Positions 25,526-33,613 of a stretch of DNA of 34,881 bases are shown piece by piece (position 1 is the stretch's first letter; each line of letters begins with the position of its first letter). The notes beneath the pieces were generated by a model. The model made no database searches. It was not told the DNA's origin and saw nothing but the letters and a program-made list of their open reading frames with translations. The translations under genes and the position numbers were made by a program. The stretch is from an uncultured Saprospiraceae bacterium. GTDB taxonomy: Bacteria > Bacteroidota > Bacteroidia > Chitinophagales > Saprospiraceae. Location of the stretch: positions 1 through 34,881 of the forward strand of contig CAKZSH010000367.1 of assembly GCA_937918905.1 (NCBI GenBank), written 5' to 3'.

Positions 25526-25668
25526 AACTCAAGTTGCGGATAATTTGATTTGAGATTGTGGGTATTAAGTATTGAGACTACGAACCATTCTCAATACCCA
25601 ATACACATCATCCCAATACAATTTTTTAGATACAAAATCATCAGTCAAATTTATCCGCAACTTGAGTT
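25526..25668. repeat. Dispersed inverted-repeat element, family 1, second long copy
   Basis: 143 bp with perfect 18-bp termini AACTCAAGTTGCGGATAA / TTATCCGCAACTTGAGTT. It differs from the copy at 1-140 at only a few positions over its full length. It sits 9 bp after the nested palindromic element and 182 bp before the DUF4212 start codon. Confidence 0.92.
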
Positions 25669-25741
25669 ATTTATTATTCTAAACGGTCACAACTTTTTGT
25701 CTAATTTTTCGGTCATAACTTTGTGCCTCATGACACTTTTT

Positions 25742-25761
25742 AAGTCAGACCTTGACTCGTG
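25742..25761. repeat. Solo copy of a family 5 repeat unit
   Basis: AAGTCAGACCTTGACTCGTG matches 32908-32927 exactly (20 of 20). It lies in the leader of the DUF4212 gene. Just upstream, GGTCACAACTTTTTGT and GGTCATAACTTTGTG (from 25685 and 25711) form a loose direct repeat. No other structure was seen in 25669-25850. Confidence 0.7.
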
Positions 25762-25850
25762 CAAAACTAATTTTGAATCACTATTTTTTTTAACAAACGA
25801 AATGACAAAACAAGATTACTGCGTTTTTCATTTTTATAAAATCAACTATT

Positions 25851-26108
25851 ATGTCAGGTAAAAAAGCAAAAGAGTATTGGAGTAAAAATCTTCGTTATCT
25901 CGCTATACTTCTTTCTATATGGTTTGTTGTGTCCTATGGCTGTGGGATACTTTTTGTGGATGAGCTTAATAATTTTAGACTTGGCGGATTCAAATTGGGG
26001 TTCTGGTTTGCCCAACAAGGTTCTATTTATGTTTTTGTCGTTTTGATATTTGTGTATGTGAAATGGATGAACAAACTCGACAAAGAATACGGTTTTGACG
26101 AAGAATAA
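25851..26108 (+). CDS. DUF4212 symporter small subunit
   Basis: 85 residues with two predicted membrane helices (about 14-36 and 51-75) joined by a short loop (DELNNFRLGGFKLGFWFAQQGS in part), the TIGR03647/DUF4212 layout. Members are encoded immediately before a VC_2705-type sodium:solute symporter and are taken to be its small subunit; that is exactly the case here, with 34 bp between them. The start codon has no Shine-Dalgarno. The transported solute is not known, though acetate or another small carboxylate is often suggested for this symporter group. Confidence 0.92.
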   Translation: MSGKKAKEYWSKNLRYLAILLSIWFVVSYGCGILFVDELNNFRLGGFKLGFWFAQQGSIYVFVVLIFVYVKWMNKLDKEYGFDEE

Positions 26109-26142
26109 TTTCCCTAATTTTTAACCAAAAAAAAATAAAAAA

Positions 26143-27918
26143 ATGAGTGTTCAAACTTGGACTTGGATAATAGTAGGGATTACATTTACGCTTTACTTTG
26201 GAATTGCAATTTGGGCTAGAGCTGGTTCAACCAAGGAGTTTTATATAGCAGGTGGAGGTGTTTCTCCTTTAGCTAACGGAATGGCAACTGCGGCTGATTG
26301 GATGAGTGCCGCTTCTTTTATATCAATGGCAGGATTGATTTCCTTCATGGGATATGATGGTGGAGTATATTTGATGGGATGGACAGGAGGATATGTTTTA
26401 TTGGCCTTGCTGCTAGCTCCCTATTTGAGGAAGTTTGGAAAATTTACTGTACCTGATTTTATAGGGGATAGGTACTATTCCAATACGGCACGTACCGTTG
26501 CAGTTTTTTGTGCATTGATAGTTTCCTTTACATATGTCGCAGGACAAATGCGGGGAGTCGGAATTGTATTTTCTCAATTTCTTCAAGTGCAGATACACAT
26601 AGGTGTAATTATAGGAATGTGTGTGGTTTTGTTCTTTGCTTTTTTAGGAGGAATGAAAGGAATCACCTATACACAAGTAGCACAATATTGTGTTTTGATT
26701 TTTGCTTTCATGGTTCCTGCGATTTTTATTTCCTTCAATATGACAGGTAATCCTGTACCACAAATCGGAATGGGAGGTACTTTAGAAAATGGAAGTTACC
26801 TGCTTGATACGCTAGATGATTTACATACCAAACTTGGATTTAGTGAATATACGAGTGGCTCCAAAAGTACTTGGGATGTATTTGCGATTACCTGCGCGTT
26901 AATGGTTGGGACAGCTGGATTACCTCATGTAATTGTTCGATTTTTTACTGTTGCAAAAGTTAGAGATGCACGAAAATCGGCAGGGTTAGCATTATTATTT
27001 ATTGCTATTCTTTATACAACTGCTCCTGCTGTAGCAGTTTTTGCAAGAACAAATTTAATCGAGACCGTTAGCGAAAAGAAATATTCTGATATTCCAGAAT
27101 GGTTTAAAAACTGGGAAAACACAGGACTCATAGCATGGGCTGATAAAAATAATGATGGTAAAATTCAGTATGTAGCAGGTAATGCTTTGGAAGGTAAAAA
27201 GCCAATTTTCACTAACGCTAGGGGATCCAATGGAGAACGCATACTTGAAAATGCAAGTATGAAAACCAACAACGAATTATACGTTGACCGTGATATTATG
27301 GTACTTGCCAATCCTGAAATAGCGAATCTTCCTAACTGGGTAATTGCCTTGGTGGCAGCAGGTGGATTGGCCGCCGCTTTATCTACAGCAGCAGGTTTGT
27401 TATTGGTGATTTCTACTTCTGTTTCTAGGGATTTAATTAAGATGCAACTGCGTCCTAATATTTCAGAAAAATCAGAGTTGATGGTCGCTAGAGGAAGTAT
27501 CCTCGTGGCAGTTGTCATCGCTGGAATCTTTGGGATTTATCCCCCTGGGTTTGTCGCCGCCGTTGTCGCTTTAGCCTTTGGGTTAGCTGCCGCCTCATTT
27601 TTTCCTGCCATAATTTTAGGAATTTTTGATAAGCGAATGAATCGAGAAGGAGCAATAGCAGGTATGGTTGTGGGAATTTCGTTGATGCTATTTTATATGA
27701 TTCGTTACAAAACTGGTTTGATTGGAGTGATGGATCCACGGCCTGCAAGTGAGTGGTGGTTTGGAACCTCTCCAGAAGGATTTGGTACGATAGCGATGTT
27801 AGTGAATTTTGTAGTTTCAATGGTGGTATCTAGATTGACACCAGCACCGCCACAACATGTTCAAGACATTGTAGAAAATATTAGAATCCCTAGTGGAGCG
27901 GGGAAGGCTACACATTGA
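26143..27918 (+). CDS. Sodium:solute symporter, VC_2705/ActP-like subfamily
   Basis: 591 residues with about 13 membrane helices. The N-terminal WIIVGITFTLYFGIAIWAR and the AGGGVSPLANGMATAADWMSAASFI motif are typical of the solute:sodium symporter family, as are GTAGLPHVIVRFFTV and the LAAALSTAAGLLLVISTSVSRD helix near the C-terminal half. A long extracytoplasmic loop (about 310-390) is characteristic of the VC_2705 subfamily and contains a calcium-loop-like DKNNDGKI with D334 and D338. It probably works with the DUF4212 protein as a two-gene operon to import a small organic acid with sodium. The substrate is inferred only from relatedness to ActP. It converges on tilS with a terminator hairpin between. 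Confidence 0.92.
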   Translation: MSVQTWTWIIVGITFTLYFGIAIWARAGSTKEFYIAGGGVSPLANGMATAADWMSAASFISMAGLISFMGYDGGVYLMGWTGGYVLLALLLAPYLRKFGKFTVPDFIGDRYYSNTARTVAVFCALIVSFTYVAGQMRGVGIVFSQFLQVQIHIGVIIGMCVVLFFAFLGGMKGITYTQVAQYCVLIFAFMVPAIFISFNMTGNPVPQIGMGGTLENGSYLLDTLDDLHTKLGFSEYTSGSKSTWDVFAITCALMVGTAGLPHVIVRFFTVAKVRDARKSAGLALLFIAILYTTAPAVAVFARTNLIETVSEKKYSDIPEWFKNWENTGLIAWADKNNDGKIQYVAGNALEGKKPIFTNARGSNGERILENASMKTNNELYVDRDIMVLANPEIANLPNWVIALVAAGGLAAALSTAAGLLLVISTSVSRDLIKMQLRPNISEKSELMVARGSILVAVVIAGIFGIYPPGFVAAVVALAFGLAAASFFPAIILGIFDKRMNREGAIAGMVVGISLMLFYMIRYKTGLIGVMDPRPASEWWFGTSPEGFGTIAMLVNFVVSMVVSRLTPAPPQHVQDIVENIRIPSGAGKATH

Positions 27919-28009
27919 AATGGTTTTTGAAATGGATATGTTTCAGAGCGTTCAATATTTAATAAATTTCCATGTAAGTATTTGATAATCAGATGGTTGT
28001 GAGTTTTGC

Positions 28010-28042
28010 AGGTATCGGATATCTTTAAGGTATCCGATACCT
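28010..28042. terminator. Bidirectional hairpin between symporter and tilS
   Basis: Perfect 12-bp arms AGGTATCGGATA / TATCCGATACCT with a 9-nt loop. It lies between convergent genes but lacks a T tract, so it may be a short palindromic repeat rather than a strict intrinsic terminator. The rest of 27919-28095 shows nothing else. Confidence 0.6.
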
Positions 28043-28095
28043 AATTCCCTCAAAATCCGTTGCTTATAATTTCAAATTCGCTTCCTCAATAAGCC

Positions 28096-29421
28096 CTAAA
28101 TAAAATGAACTTCTAAGCAGTTTTTACTTTCTTTATCCAATTTAAAATGCTCATCCATTCTAATTCCGAGTACCCAACAAATGTTATCTTCCGATTCTAG
28201 TACCCAAATATTTTCCTTCTCAAAACGATTAAGTTTTAAATCAGTTAACAGAGCTTTTACTTTTTTCTTTTGTCCATTCATTCCTATTGGATAAAAATAA
28301 TCACCTGCTTTCCATTTTCTTAGGATAAGTGGAAATACTATTTTTTCAAGATCAAAAAAAGCAATATTTTTTTCTTTTGGAAAAGCTTGGGGAATTTCAG
28401 CTTTAGTTTTAAAAATAAGTTGATAATCAAAAAACGAAATTTCAGAATCGCTTTTATGGATTAAAAAAATCCCCTCCGTATTTGTATTGTTTTTTTCTAA
28501 AATAAAAAACTCACGATCCAATAATAATTGATGAGTAGGACTATTAAAAATAGCACCAGCTTGATGTCCTATTGAATCAAACATTTGTCCCGTTTGTGAA
28601 TTGTTAAAACCAAATGGCGACAACCATTCAAATAACAACGTTTTTGGAGCAGGGGCGTTTTTTAATTTTTCTAAATGAATAAATAATTGATCCTTTTGTT
28701 GTTTGCAAATTTCTTTTTTTAAGGATTCAATGGCGTAGTTAAAAAGTTGTTCCGTTTCTCTTAATCGAGTTATATTTTCAGCAGTAGTTTTAGGAAGTGC
28801 AGGATTGATTTTTTCTAAAATAGGGACAACATGATGTCGGATACTATTTCGAGCATATTTATCCGTTGCGTTGGAAATATCTTCTCGAAAATCTATAGCT
28901 TGATTTTTAGCGAATGCTAAGATTTCTTTTTTGTGGGTAAATAAAAGCGGTCGAATGATGTATTGATTTTTAGGTAAAATGCCGTGCAATCCTCGAATGC
29001 CGCAACCTTTGGTAAAATTGTATAAAACAGTTTCCAAGGAATCATCTAAATGATGTGCTGTTGCGATGTATTGAAAATCATTTTTGATTCTAATTTTTTC
29101 CAACCACTCATATCTCAATTCTCTAGCAGCGACTTGAATTGATAACTTTTTTTCTTTTGCAAAATCATCAGTTTTAAAGCTAGTTTCAAAAAATGGAACT
29201 TGTAAAGTCGTCGCTAATTTTTTTACAAAAACCGCATCCAAATCTGAATCGGTACCTCGAAGTTGAAAATTACAATGAGCGATTCCAAAATGACAACCTG
29301 CTTGGTGCATCAAATGACAAAGGACCACAGAGTCAATTCCTCCGCTAACTGCAATCAGCACTTTTTCATGAGATTGAAAAAGTTTTTCTTTTTGGATGAA
29401 ATTTTGAAGTTCTTTTGTCAT
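28096..29421 (-). CDS. tilS: tRNA(Ile)-lysidine synthase
   Basis: 441 residues from the start codon at 29421; a longer in-frame reading from 29496 adds 25 residues with no family counterpart. The N-terminal PP-loop ATPase has AVSGGIDS (residues 24-31), followed by HCNFQLRG, AARELRYEWL, and TAHHLDDSLETVLYNFTKGCGIRGLHG, all hallmark TilS motifs. The C-terminal TilS domain is present (LRKWKAGDYFYPIGMNGQKKKVKALLTDLK in part; WVLGIRMDEHF). It attaches lysine to C34 of the AUA-reading tRNA-Ile in the cytoplasm and is essential in most bacteria. Transcribed alone on the minus strand, divergent from pgmB; the 227-bp divergent gap shows no clear motif. Confidence 0.95.
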   Translation of the reverse strand: MTKELQNFIQKEKLFQSHEKVLIAVSGGIDSVVLCHLMHQAGCHFGIAHCNFQLRGTDSDLDAVFVKKLATTLQVPFFETSFKTDDFAKEKKLSIQVAARELRYEWLEKIRIKNDFQYIATAHHLDDSLETVLYNFTKGCGIRGLHGILPKNQYIIRPLLFTHKKEILAFAKNQAIDFREDISNATDKYARNSIRHHVVPILEKINPALPKTTAENITRLRETEQLFNYAIESLKKEICKQQKDQLFIHLEKLKNAPAPKTLLFEWLSPFGFNNSQTGQMFDSIGHQAGAIFNSPTHQLLLDREFFILEKNNTNTEGIFLIHKSDSEISFFDYQLIFKTKAEIPQAFPKEKNIAFFDLEKIVFPLILRKWKAGDYFYPIGMNGQKKKVKALLTDLKLNRFEKENIWVLESEDNICWVLGIRMDEHFKLDKESKNCLEVHFI

Positions 29422-29648
29422 AGGAACGATATATTGATAAATTGAGGTTCTTGGGTAGTTTTTTTTCGAAACAAGAAAATATTGAGATAAATGCATGTTT
29501 TTCGTTTCAAATAGTGCCCAAAATAGGAGTTTCTACACACATGTAATAGAATTGTATGACCTTCATTTTTAAAAAAATCAACAATTTACCCTGAAAACAA
29601 CTGCTAAAAACTATTTTTACATTTTAAGATTAACAAACAAAATTTGAA

Positions 29649-30323
29649 ATGAATAATAAGATCAAAGCGTGTATTTTTGACTTAGACGGAGTTATAGTAG
29701 ATACTGCCAAATACCATTTTACAGCTTGGCGAAATTTAGCGAACCAACTTGGTTTTGATTTTACTGAAAAAGAAAATGAAAAATTAAAAGGGGTGAGTAG
29801 AGTTGAATCGTTGAATCTGATTCTTCAATGGGGCGGACTCAACTTTAGCGACAATATAAAACGTCAATTGGCTACCGATAAAAATGAAGATTACCTATCC
29901 TACATCAAGAAAATGAATGCTGATGAAATCCTTCCTGGGGTTGTTCCTTTTTTAGATGAGTTACAAAAATTAAATATAAAAATCGCTTTAGGTTCCGCAA
30001 GTAAAAATGCAGTTGCCATTTTAAAGCAAGTTGGTCTGATGGATTATTTTGAATCTATTATTGATGGAACTAAAGTGGTCAATGGTAAACCGCATCCCGA
30101 AGGTTTTCTTTTGGCGGCTTCGGAATTGGGAGTAGCTCCATCTGATTGTGTTGTTTTTGAGGATGCGCCCAAAGGAGTTCAAGCGGCATTGGCTGCGGAG
30201 ATGTTTGCAGTAGGAATAGGAAATGATGATGATTTAAGTGCAGCCCATTTGGTGATGCCTAATTTTGAAAAAAAGAATTTTAAAGGAATTGAAGAAAAGC
30301 TATTATCATTAACTTTGCGATGA
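29649..30323 (+). CDS. pgmB: Beta-phosphoglucomutase
   Basis: 224 residues of the HAD superfamily. DLDGV places nucleophile D11 and acid/base D13. R51, S116-A-S118, K147 (in GKPHPEGF) and E171-D172 (FEDAPKG) align with the residues of the well-studied Lactococcus enzyme at a constant offset of two or three, giving confidence in the specific function. It interconverts beta-glucose 1-phosphate and glucose 6-phosphate. Maltose phosphorylase, encoded next, releases beta-glucose 1-phosphate, so the pair forms the standard phosphorolytic maltose pathway. The leader ends AATTTGAAATG, similar to susC, with no Shine-Dalgarno. A hairpin follows. Confidence 0.95.
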   Translation: MNNKIKACIFDLDGVIVDTAKYHFTAWRNLANQLGFDFTEKENEKLKGVSRVESLNLILQWGGLNFSDNIKRQLATDKNEDYLSYIKKMNADEILPGVVPFLDELQKLNIKIALGSASKNAVAILKQVGLMDYFESIIDGTKVVNGKPHPEGFLLAASELGVAPSDCVVFEDAPKGVQAALAAEMFAVGIGNDDDLSAAHLVMPNFEKKNFKGIEEKLLSLTLR

Positions 30324-30342
30324 TTTTTTTGGCCACGGTTTC

Positions 30343-30402
30343 CCACAGACTTTTACGGTTTTTCTAATGACGAAATACATGTAACTCCGTAAAAGTCTGT
30401 GG
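30343..30402. repeat. Hairpin between pgmB and maltose phosphorylase genes
   Basis: Perfect 16-bp arms CCACAGACTTTTACGG (30343-30358) and CCGTAAAAGTCTGTGG (30387-30402) around a 28-nt loop. T-rich sequence precedes and A-rich follows, so it could terminate minus-strand reading or attenuate between the two genes. It starts 20 bp after the pgmB stop. Confidence 0.85.
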
Positions 30403-30446
30403 CTGAAAAAAATATTATTAAAAGAAAAATCAGAAATTAATTATAA

Positions 30447-32765
30447 ATGAAGAATTACCTAAAACACGATGAGTGGAAAATAATAGAGGAAGGCTTTTAT
30501 CAAAAGCATAATAAAATATCTGAGTCTATTTTTAGTATTGGAAATGGTCGGATGGGGCAACGGGCAAATTTTGAAGAAAAATATAGTGGCGAAACCATGG
30601 CGGGGAATTACGTTGCAGGTGTTTATTATCCTGATAAAACAAGAGTGGGTTGGTGGAAAAATGGTTATCCAGAATATTTTGCAAAAGTGTTGAATGCTGC
30701 CAATTGGATTGGAATTGATATTGAAATAGATGGAGAAGTTTTCGACTTGGCCGAATGTAAAGTGGAGAATTTTCGTAGAGTGTTGGATATGCGAGAAGGA
30801 TTTTTGGAACGAACTTTTACAGCTACTTTGAAGAGTGGAAAAATGGTCAAGGTTGAAGCAAAAAGATTTTGTAGTATCGTTGATGACGAAATGGGAGCAC
30901 TTTGTTATAAAATAGTTGCACTTAATTTTTCAGGAGAAATATCTATCACGCCATATGTTGATTTTGACGTGATGAATGAAGACGCTAATTATGATGAAAA
31001 ATTTTGGGTTGAGGTGGGAAAAGATGTTACTCCAGGAGAAGGTTATGTGATTGCTGAAACTAAAAAAACTGCTTTTCAAGTTTGTACTGGGATGAAATTT
31101 CAAGTACTTAAAAATGGTGAAGTGGCAGAGGTTCAAGCGGGTGTTTTTTCAAGAGAAAAGTACATTAGTAGTGATGTGAAAATAAATGTAAATGATGATG
31201 ACGAAATTATAATTTATAAATATGCAGCCAACCTGTCATCAGAAAATCATGCAAAAGATGAATTAATAAAAAACACACAAAACGTTGTAAATCAAGCATT
31301 TATAAAAGGTTTTGAAAGTTTATTGGAGGAGCAAAATTTAGCATGGAGAAAAAAATGGGAAAGGAGTGATATAATTATTGAAGGAGATGTGGCTGCACAA
31401 CAAGGGATCCGATTTAATATTTTTCAATTAAATCAAACCTACACAGGTGAAGATGATCGCTTAAATATTGGCCCCAAAGGATTCACAGGAGAGAAATATG
31501 GAGGGAGTACTTATTGGGATACCGAGGCGTATTGTATTCCATTTTATTTGGCAACTGCCGATCAAAAAGTGGCTCGGAATCTTTTGCTATATCGCTACAA
31601 GCAACTTGGAAAAGCAATTGAAAATGCTGAAAAATTAGGCTTTAAAAAAGGAGCTGCATTGTATCCTATGGTCACTATGAATGGCGAAGAATGTCATAAT
31701 GAATGGGAAATTACATTTGAAGAAATACATAGGAATGGAGCGATTGCCTATGGCATTTATGATTATATTCGACATACGGGTGACCGTGAATATCTTGTTG
31801 ATTATGGTGCTGAAGTATTGATTGCTATTGCAAGATTTTGGGCGCAACGTTTTCATTTTTCCAAAAGAAGAGGCAAGTATGTGATGCATGGTGTGACGGG
31901 GCCAAATGAATATGAAAATAATGTCAACAATAATTGGTACACGAATTTTATAGCAACGTGGTGTATGAAATATGCAGTAGGTGCGATTATGTTTTTAAAA
32001 GAAAAAGCACCTGAAAAGTGGACAGCATTGGAAGAGAAAATTAAATTCTATGAAGTTACAGAAACGACCGAATGGAAAAAGATTTGTGATAATGTGTATT
32101 TGCCATACGATGAAAAATTAGATGTCTTTGTTCAGCATGATGGATTTTTGGATAAAGAATTAATTCAAGTTGCTGACCTTCCTGAAGAGGATCGACCCTT
32201 AAATCAAAAGTGGAGTTGGGATCGAATTTTACGATCTTGTTTTATCAAACAGGCAGATGTACTGCAAGGATTATATTTTTTTGAGGAAATGTTTGATGAA
32301 GATACGCACCGTCGAAATTTTGAATTTTATGAACCGATGACTGTTCATGAGTCTTCGCTTTCGCCATGTGTTCATGCCATTCTTGCTGCTAAGTTAGGAA
32401 TGAAAGATAAGGCTTATGAAATGTATTTGAGAACAGCCCGATTAGATTTGGATGATTATAATAATGATACCGAAGATGGTTTACACATCACAAGTATGGC
32501 TGGTACTTGGATGGCAGTCGTTAAGGGATTTGGAGGAATGAGAGTTCATGGCGAACAATTGATTTTTAATCCTACATTGCCTGATAATTGGAATGGCTTT
32601 TCTTTTAAAATATTATTTAAAGGTTCGCTGCTTCAAGTTGCTATGAATCAAAAAGAAGTAACTATTGAGAATTTATCAAATAAAGATTTACGGTTAGAAA
32701 TTTATGGAGAACATTATGATGTGTTGGCTAGGAGCAGAGCGCAGTTTTATCCACAGATTGCTTAA
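30447..32765 (+). CDS. mapA: GH65 maltose phosphorylase
   Basis: 772 residues, full family length. An N-terminal beta-supersandwich (to about 270), a linker, then an (alpha/alpha)6 barrel (about 320-690) and a short C-terminal beta domain. The catalytic acid is E488 in HGVTGPNEYENNVNNNWYTN, corresponding to the Glu of Lactobacillus maltose phosphorylase. GEECHNEWEITFEEIHRNGA and the phosphate-site KWSWDR region are typical of the maltose-specific branch rather than trehalose or kojibiose phosphorylases. It splits maltose with phosphate into glucose and beta-glucose 1-phosphate. Cytoplasmic, no signal peptide. It lies between pgmB and a GH13 amylase gene, giving a complete maltose module. Confidence 0.94.
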   Translation: MKNYLKHDEWKIIEEGFYQKHNKISESIFSIGNGRMGQRANFEEKYSGETMAGNYVAGVYYPDKTRVGWWKNGYPEYFAKVLNAANWIGIDIEIDGEVFDLAECKVENFRRVLDMREGFLERTFTATLKSGKMVKVEAKRFCSIVDDEMGALCYKIVALNFSGEISITPYVDFDVMNEDANYDEKFWVEVGKDVTPGEGYVIAETKKTAFQVCTGMKFQVLKNGEVAEVQAGVFSREKYISSDVKINVNDDDEIIIYKYAANLSSENHAKDELIKNTQNVVNQAFIKGFESLLEEQNLAWRKKWERSDIIIEGDVAAQQGIRFNIFQLNQTYTGEDDRLNIGPKGFTGEKYGGSTYWDTEAYCIPFYLATADQKVARNLLLYRYKQLGKAIENAEKLGFKKGAALYPMVTMNGEECHNEWEITFEEIHRNGAIAYGIYDYIRHTGDREYLVDYGAEVLIAIARFWAQRFHFSKRRGKYVMHGVTGPNEYENNVNNNWYTNFIATWCMKYAVGAIMFLKEKAPEKWTALEEKIKFYEVTETTEWKKICDNVYLPYDEKLDVFVQHDGFLDKELIQVADLPEEDRPLNQKWSWDRILRSCFIKQADVLQGLYFFEEMFDEDTHRRNFEFYEPMTVHESSLSPCVHAILAAKLGMKDKAYEMYLRTARLDLDDYNNDTEDGLHITSMAGTWMAVVKGFGGMRVHGEQLIFNPTLPDNWNGFSFKILFKGSLLQVAMNQKEVTIENLSNKDLRLEIYGEHYDVLARSRAQFYPQIA

Positions 32766-32928
32766 ACACGAGTCAAGGTTTGACTCAAAAAGTCAAGCCT
32801 TGACTTATGAGAACTTCAAAATAAACTAAGCCTTGATTTATAGTAATTCAATAAAAATCAAATTTTGATTCATAAGAATTTCAATAAAAGTCAAAGCCTG
32901 ACTTGAAAAGTCAGACCTTGACTCGTGT
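32766..32928. repeat. Family 5 palindromic cluster built from AGTCAAGxCTTGACT words
   Basis: The outer ends ACACGAGTCAAGG and CCTTGACTCGTGT are perfect complements. Inside are at least three smaller dyads built from words like AAGTCAAGCCTTGACTT and AAGCCTTGATTTATAGTAAT, separated by related (T)AATTCAATAAA spacers. It begins directly after the maltose phosphorylase stop. A 20-bp unit recurs exactly at 25742-25761. Confidence 0.8.
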
Positions 32929-32967
32929 ATCACAATACTGAATAATTACTAAAACAATAGATCGAAG

Positions 32968-33483
32968 ATGGAAAGAATTATTACCATTCTAGCATTAAGT
33001 TTTCTTGTTTTCTCATGTGGTAATGATACTGAGAAAAAAGAAACTTCAACTACAACTAATCCAACAACTACATCTTCAACTGAAGCCAGCCATGATGGTC
33101 ATGACCATGCTGGACACCATCACGATCATGGTGAATCGAATCATCATAAAGCAAGCCACCTAAGTCCATACATTGGAATTTGGGATTATTTTGCTTCCAC
33201 TCACAATAATGAATATTATAAAGACAGATGGATTGAACTCAAAGGAGATGGGACTTTTGAAAATGGAGTAGGAGGTAAACAAACGAATAAAGGAAAGTGG
33301 ACATTCCATGCTGATACTAAAATTCTGGATCTTGATTTTAAAGATAATACTGTGGAGAAGGATGAACAATGGAAGACCCAAGCTAATCGTCCCGTATTAA
33401 TATTGTTAGGAAATACGCCCAAAAATAAAACTGGTGCTCAAATTAAATTAGACTTAGTGGACCAACGTCCTGATAAATCATAA
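32968..33483 (+). CDS. His-rich lipoprotein with lipocalin-like domain
   Basis: 171 residues. The lipobox ends LVFSC (C17). A Thr/Ser-rich linker leads to a segment with ten histidines in 23 residues (H42 to H64), interspersed with Asp and Gly, which is a plausible divalent-metal-binding stretch. Residues about 67-171 look like a small beta-barrel or lipocalin-like domain (YIGIWDYFAS, IELKGDGTFENG, GKWTFHADTKILDLDF). The domain was not matched to a named family. It lies between the maltose phosphorylase and amylase genes, but nothing in its sequence links it to sugar metabolism. Metal binding is inferred from composition only. Confidence 0.7.
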   Translation: MERIITILALSFLVFSCGNDTEKKETSTTTNPTTTSSTEASHDGHDHAGHHHDHGESNHHKASHLSPYIGIWDYFASTHNNEYYKDRWIELKGDGTFENGVGGKQTNKGKWTFHADTKILDLDFKDNTVEKDEQWKTQANRPVLILLGNTPKNKTGAQIKLDLVDQRPDKS

Positions 33484-33492
33484 ATGATTATG

Positions 33493-33579
33493 GATTCAAG
33501 ATTAGGAGTGTAAGGATAAATAATTAACATTGTTTTTTTGATTCAAATAAATTTCTCTTAACACCCATAATCTTGATTT
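33493..33579. repeat. Imperfect hairpin upstream of the amylase gene
   Basis: Left GATTCAAGATTAGGAGTGTAAG (positions 33493-33514) pairs imperfectly with CTTAACACCCATAATCTTGAT near 33557-33579. The loop is AT-rich. It fills most of the 130-bp gap and could terminate the His-rich lipoprotein gene. Confidence 0.6.
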
Positions 33580-33613
33580 TCGATTTTAAATTTTAAATCA
33601 AAAAATAAAACGA

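Noticed and set aside
25550-25861. A 103-codon open frame before the DUF4212 gene
   Set aside because: It begins inside a family 1 repeat, crosses the leader and overlaps the DUF4212 start; no protein family features.
29422-29496. Upstream start for TilS giving 25 extra residues
   Set aside because: The extension precedes the normal TilS N-terminus and has no family counterpart; 29421 gives a standard length.
32766-32928. Possible CRISPR array
   Set aside because: Repeat units vary in sequence and spacing, are themselves palindromic with no unique regular spacers, and no cas genes are near.
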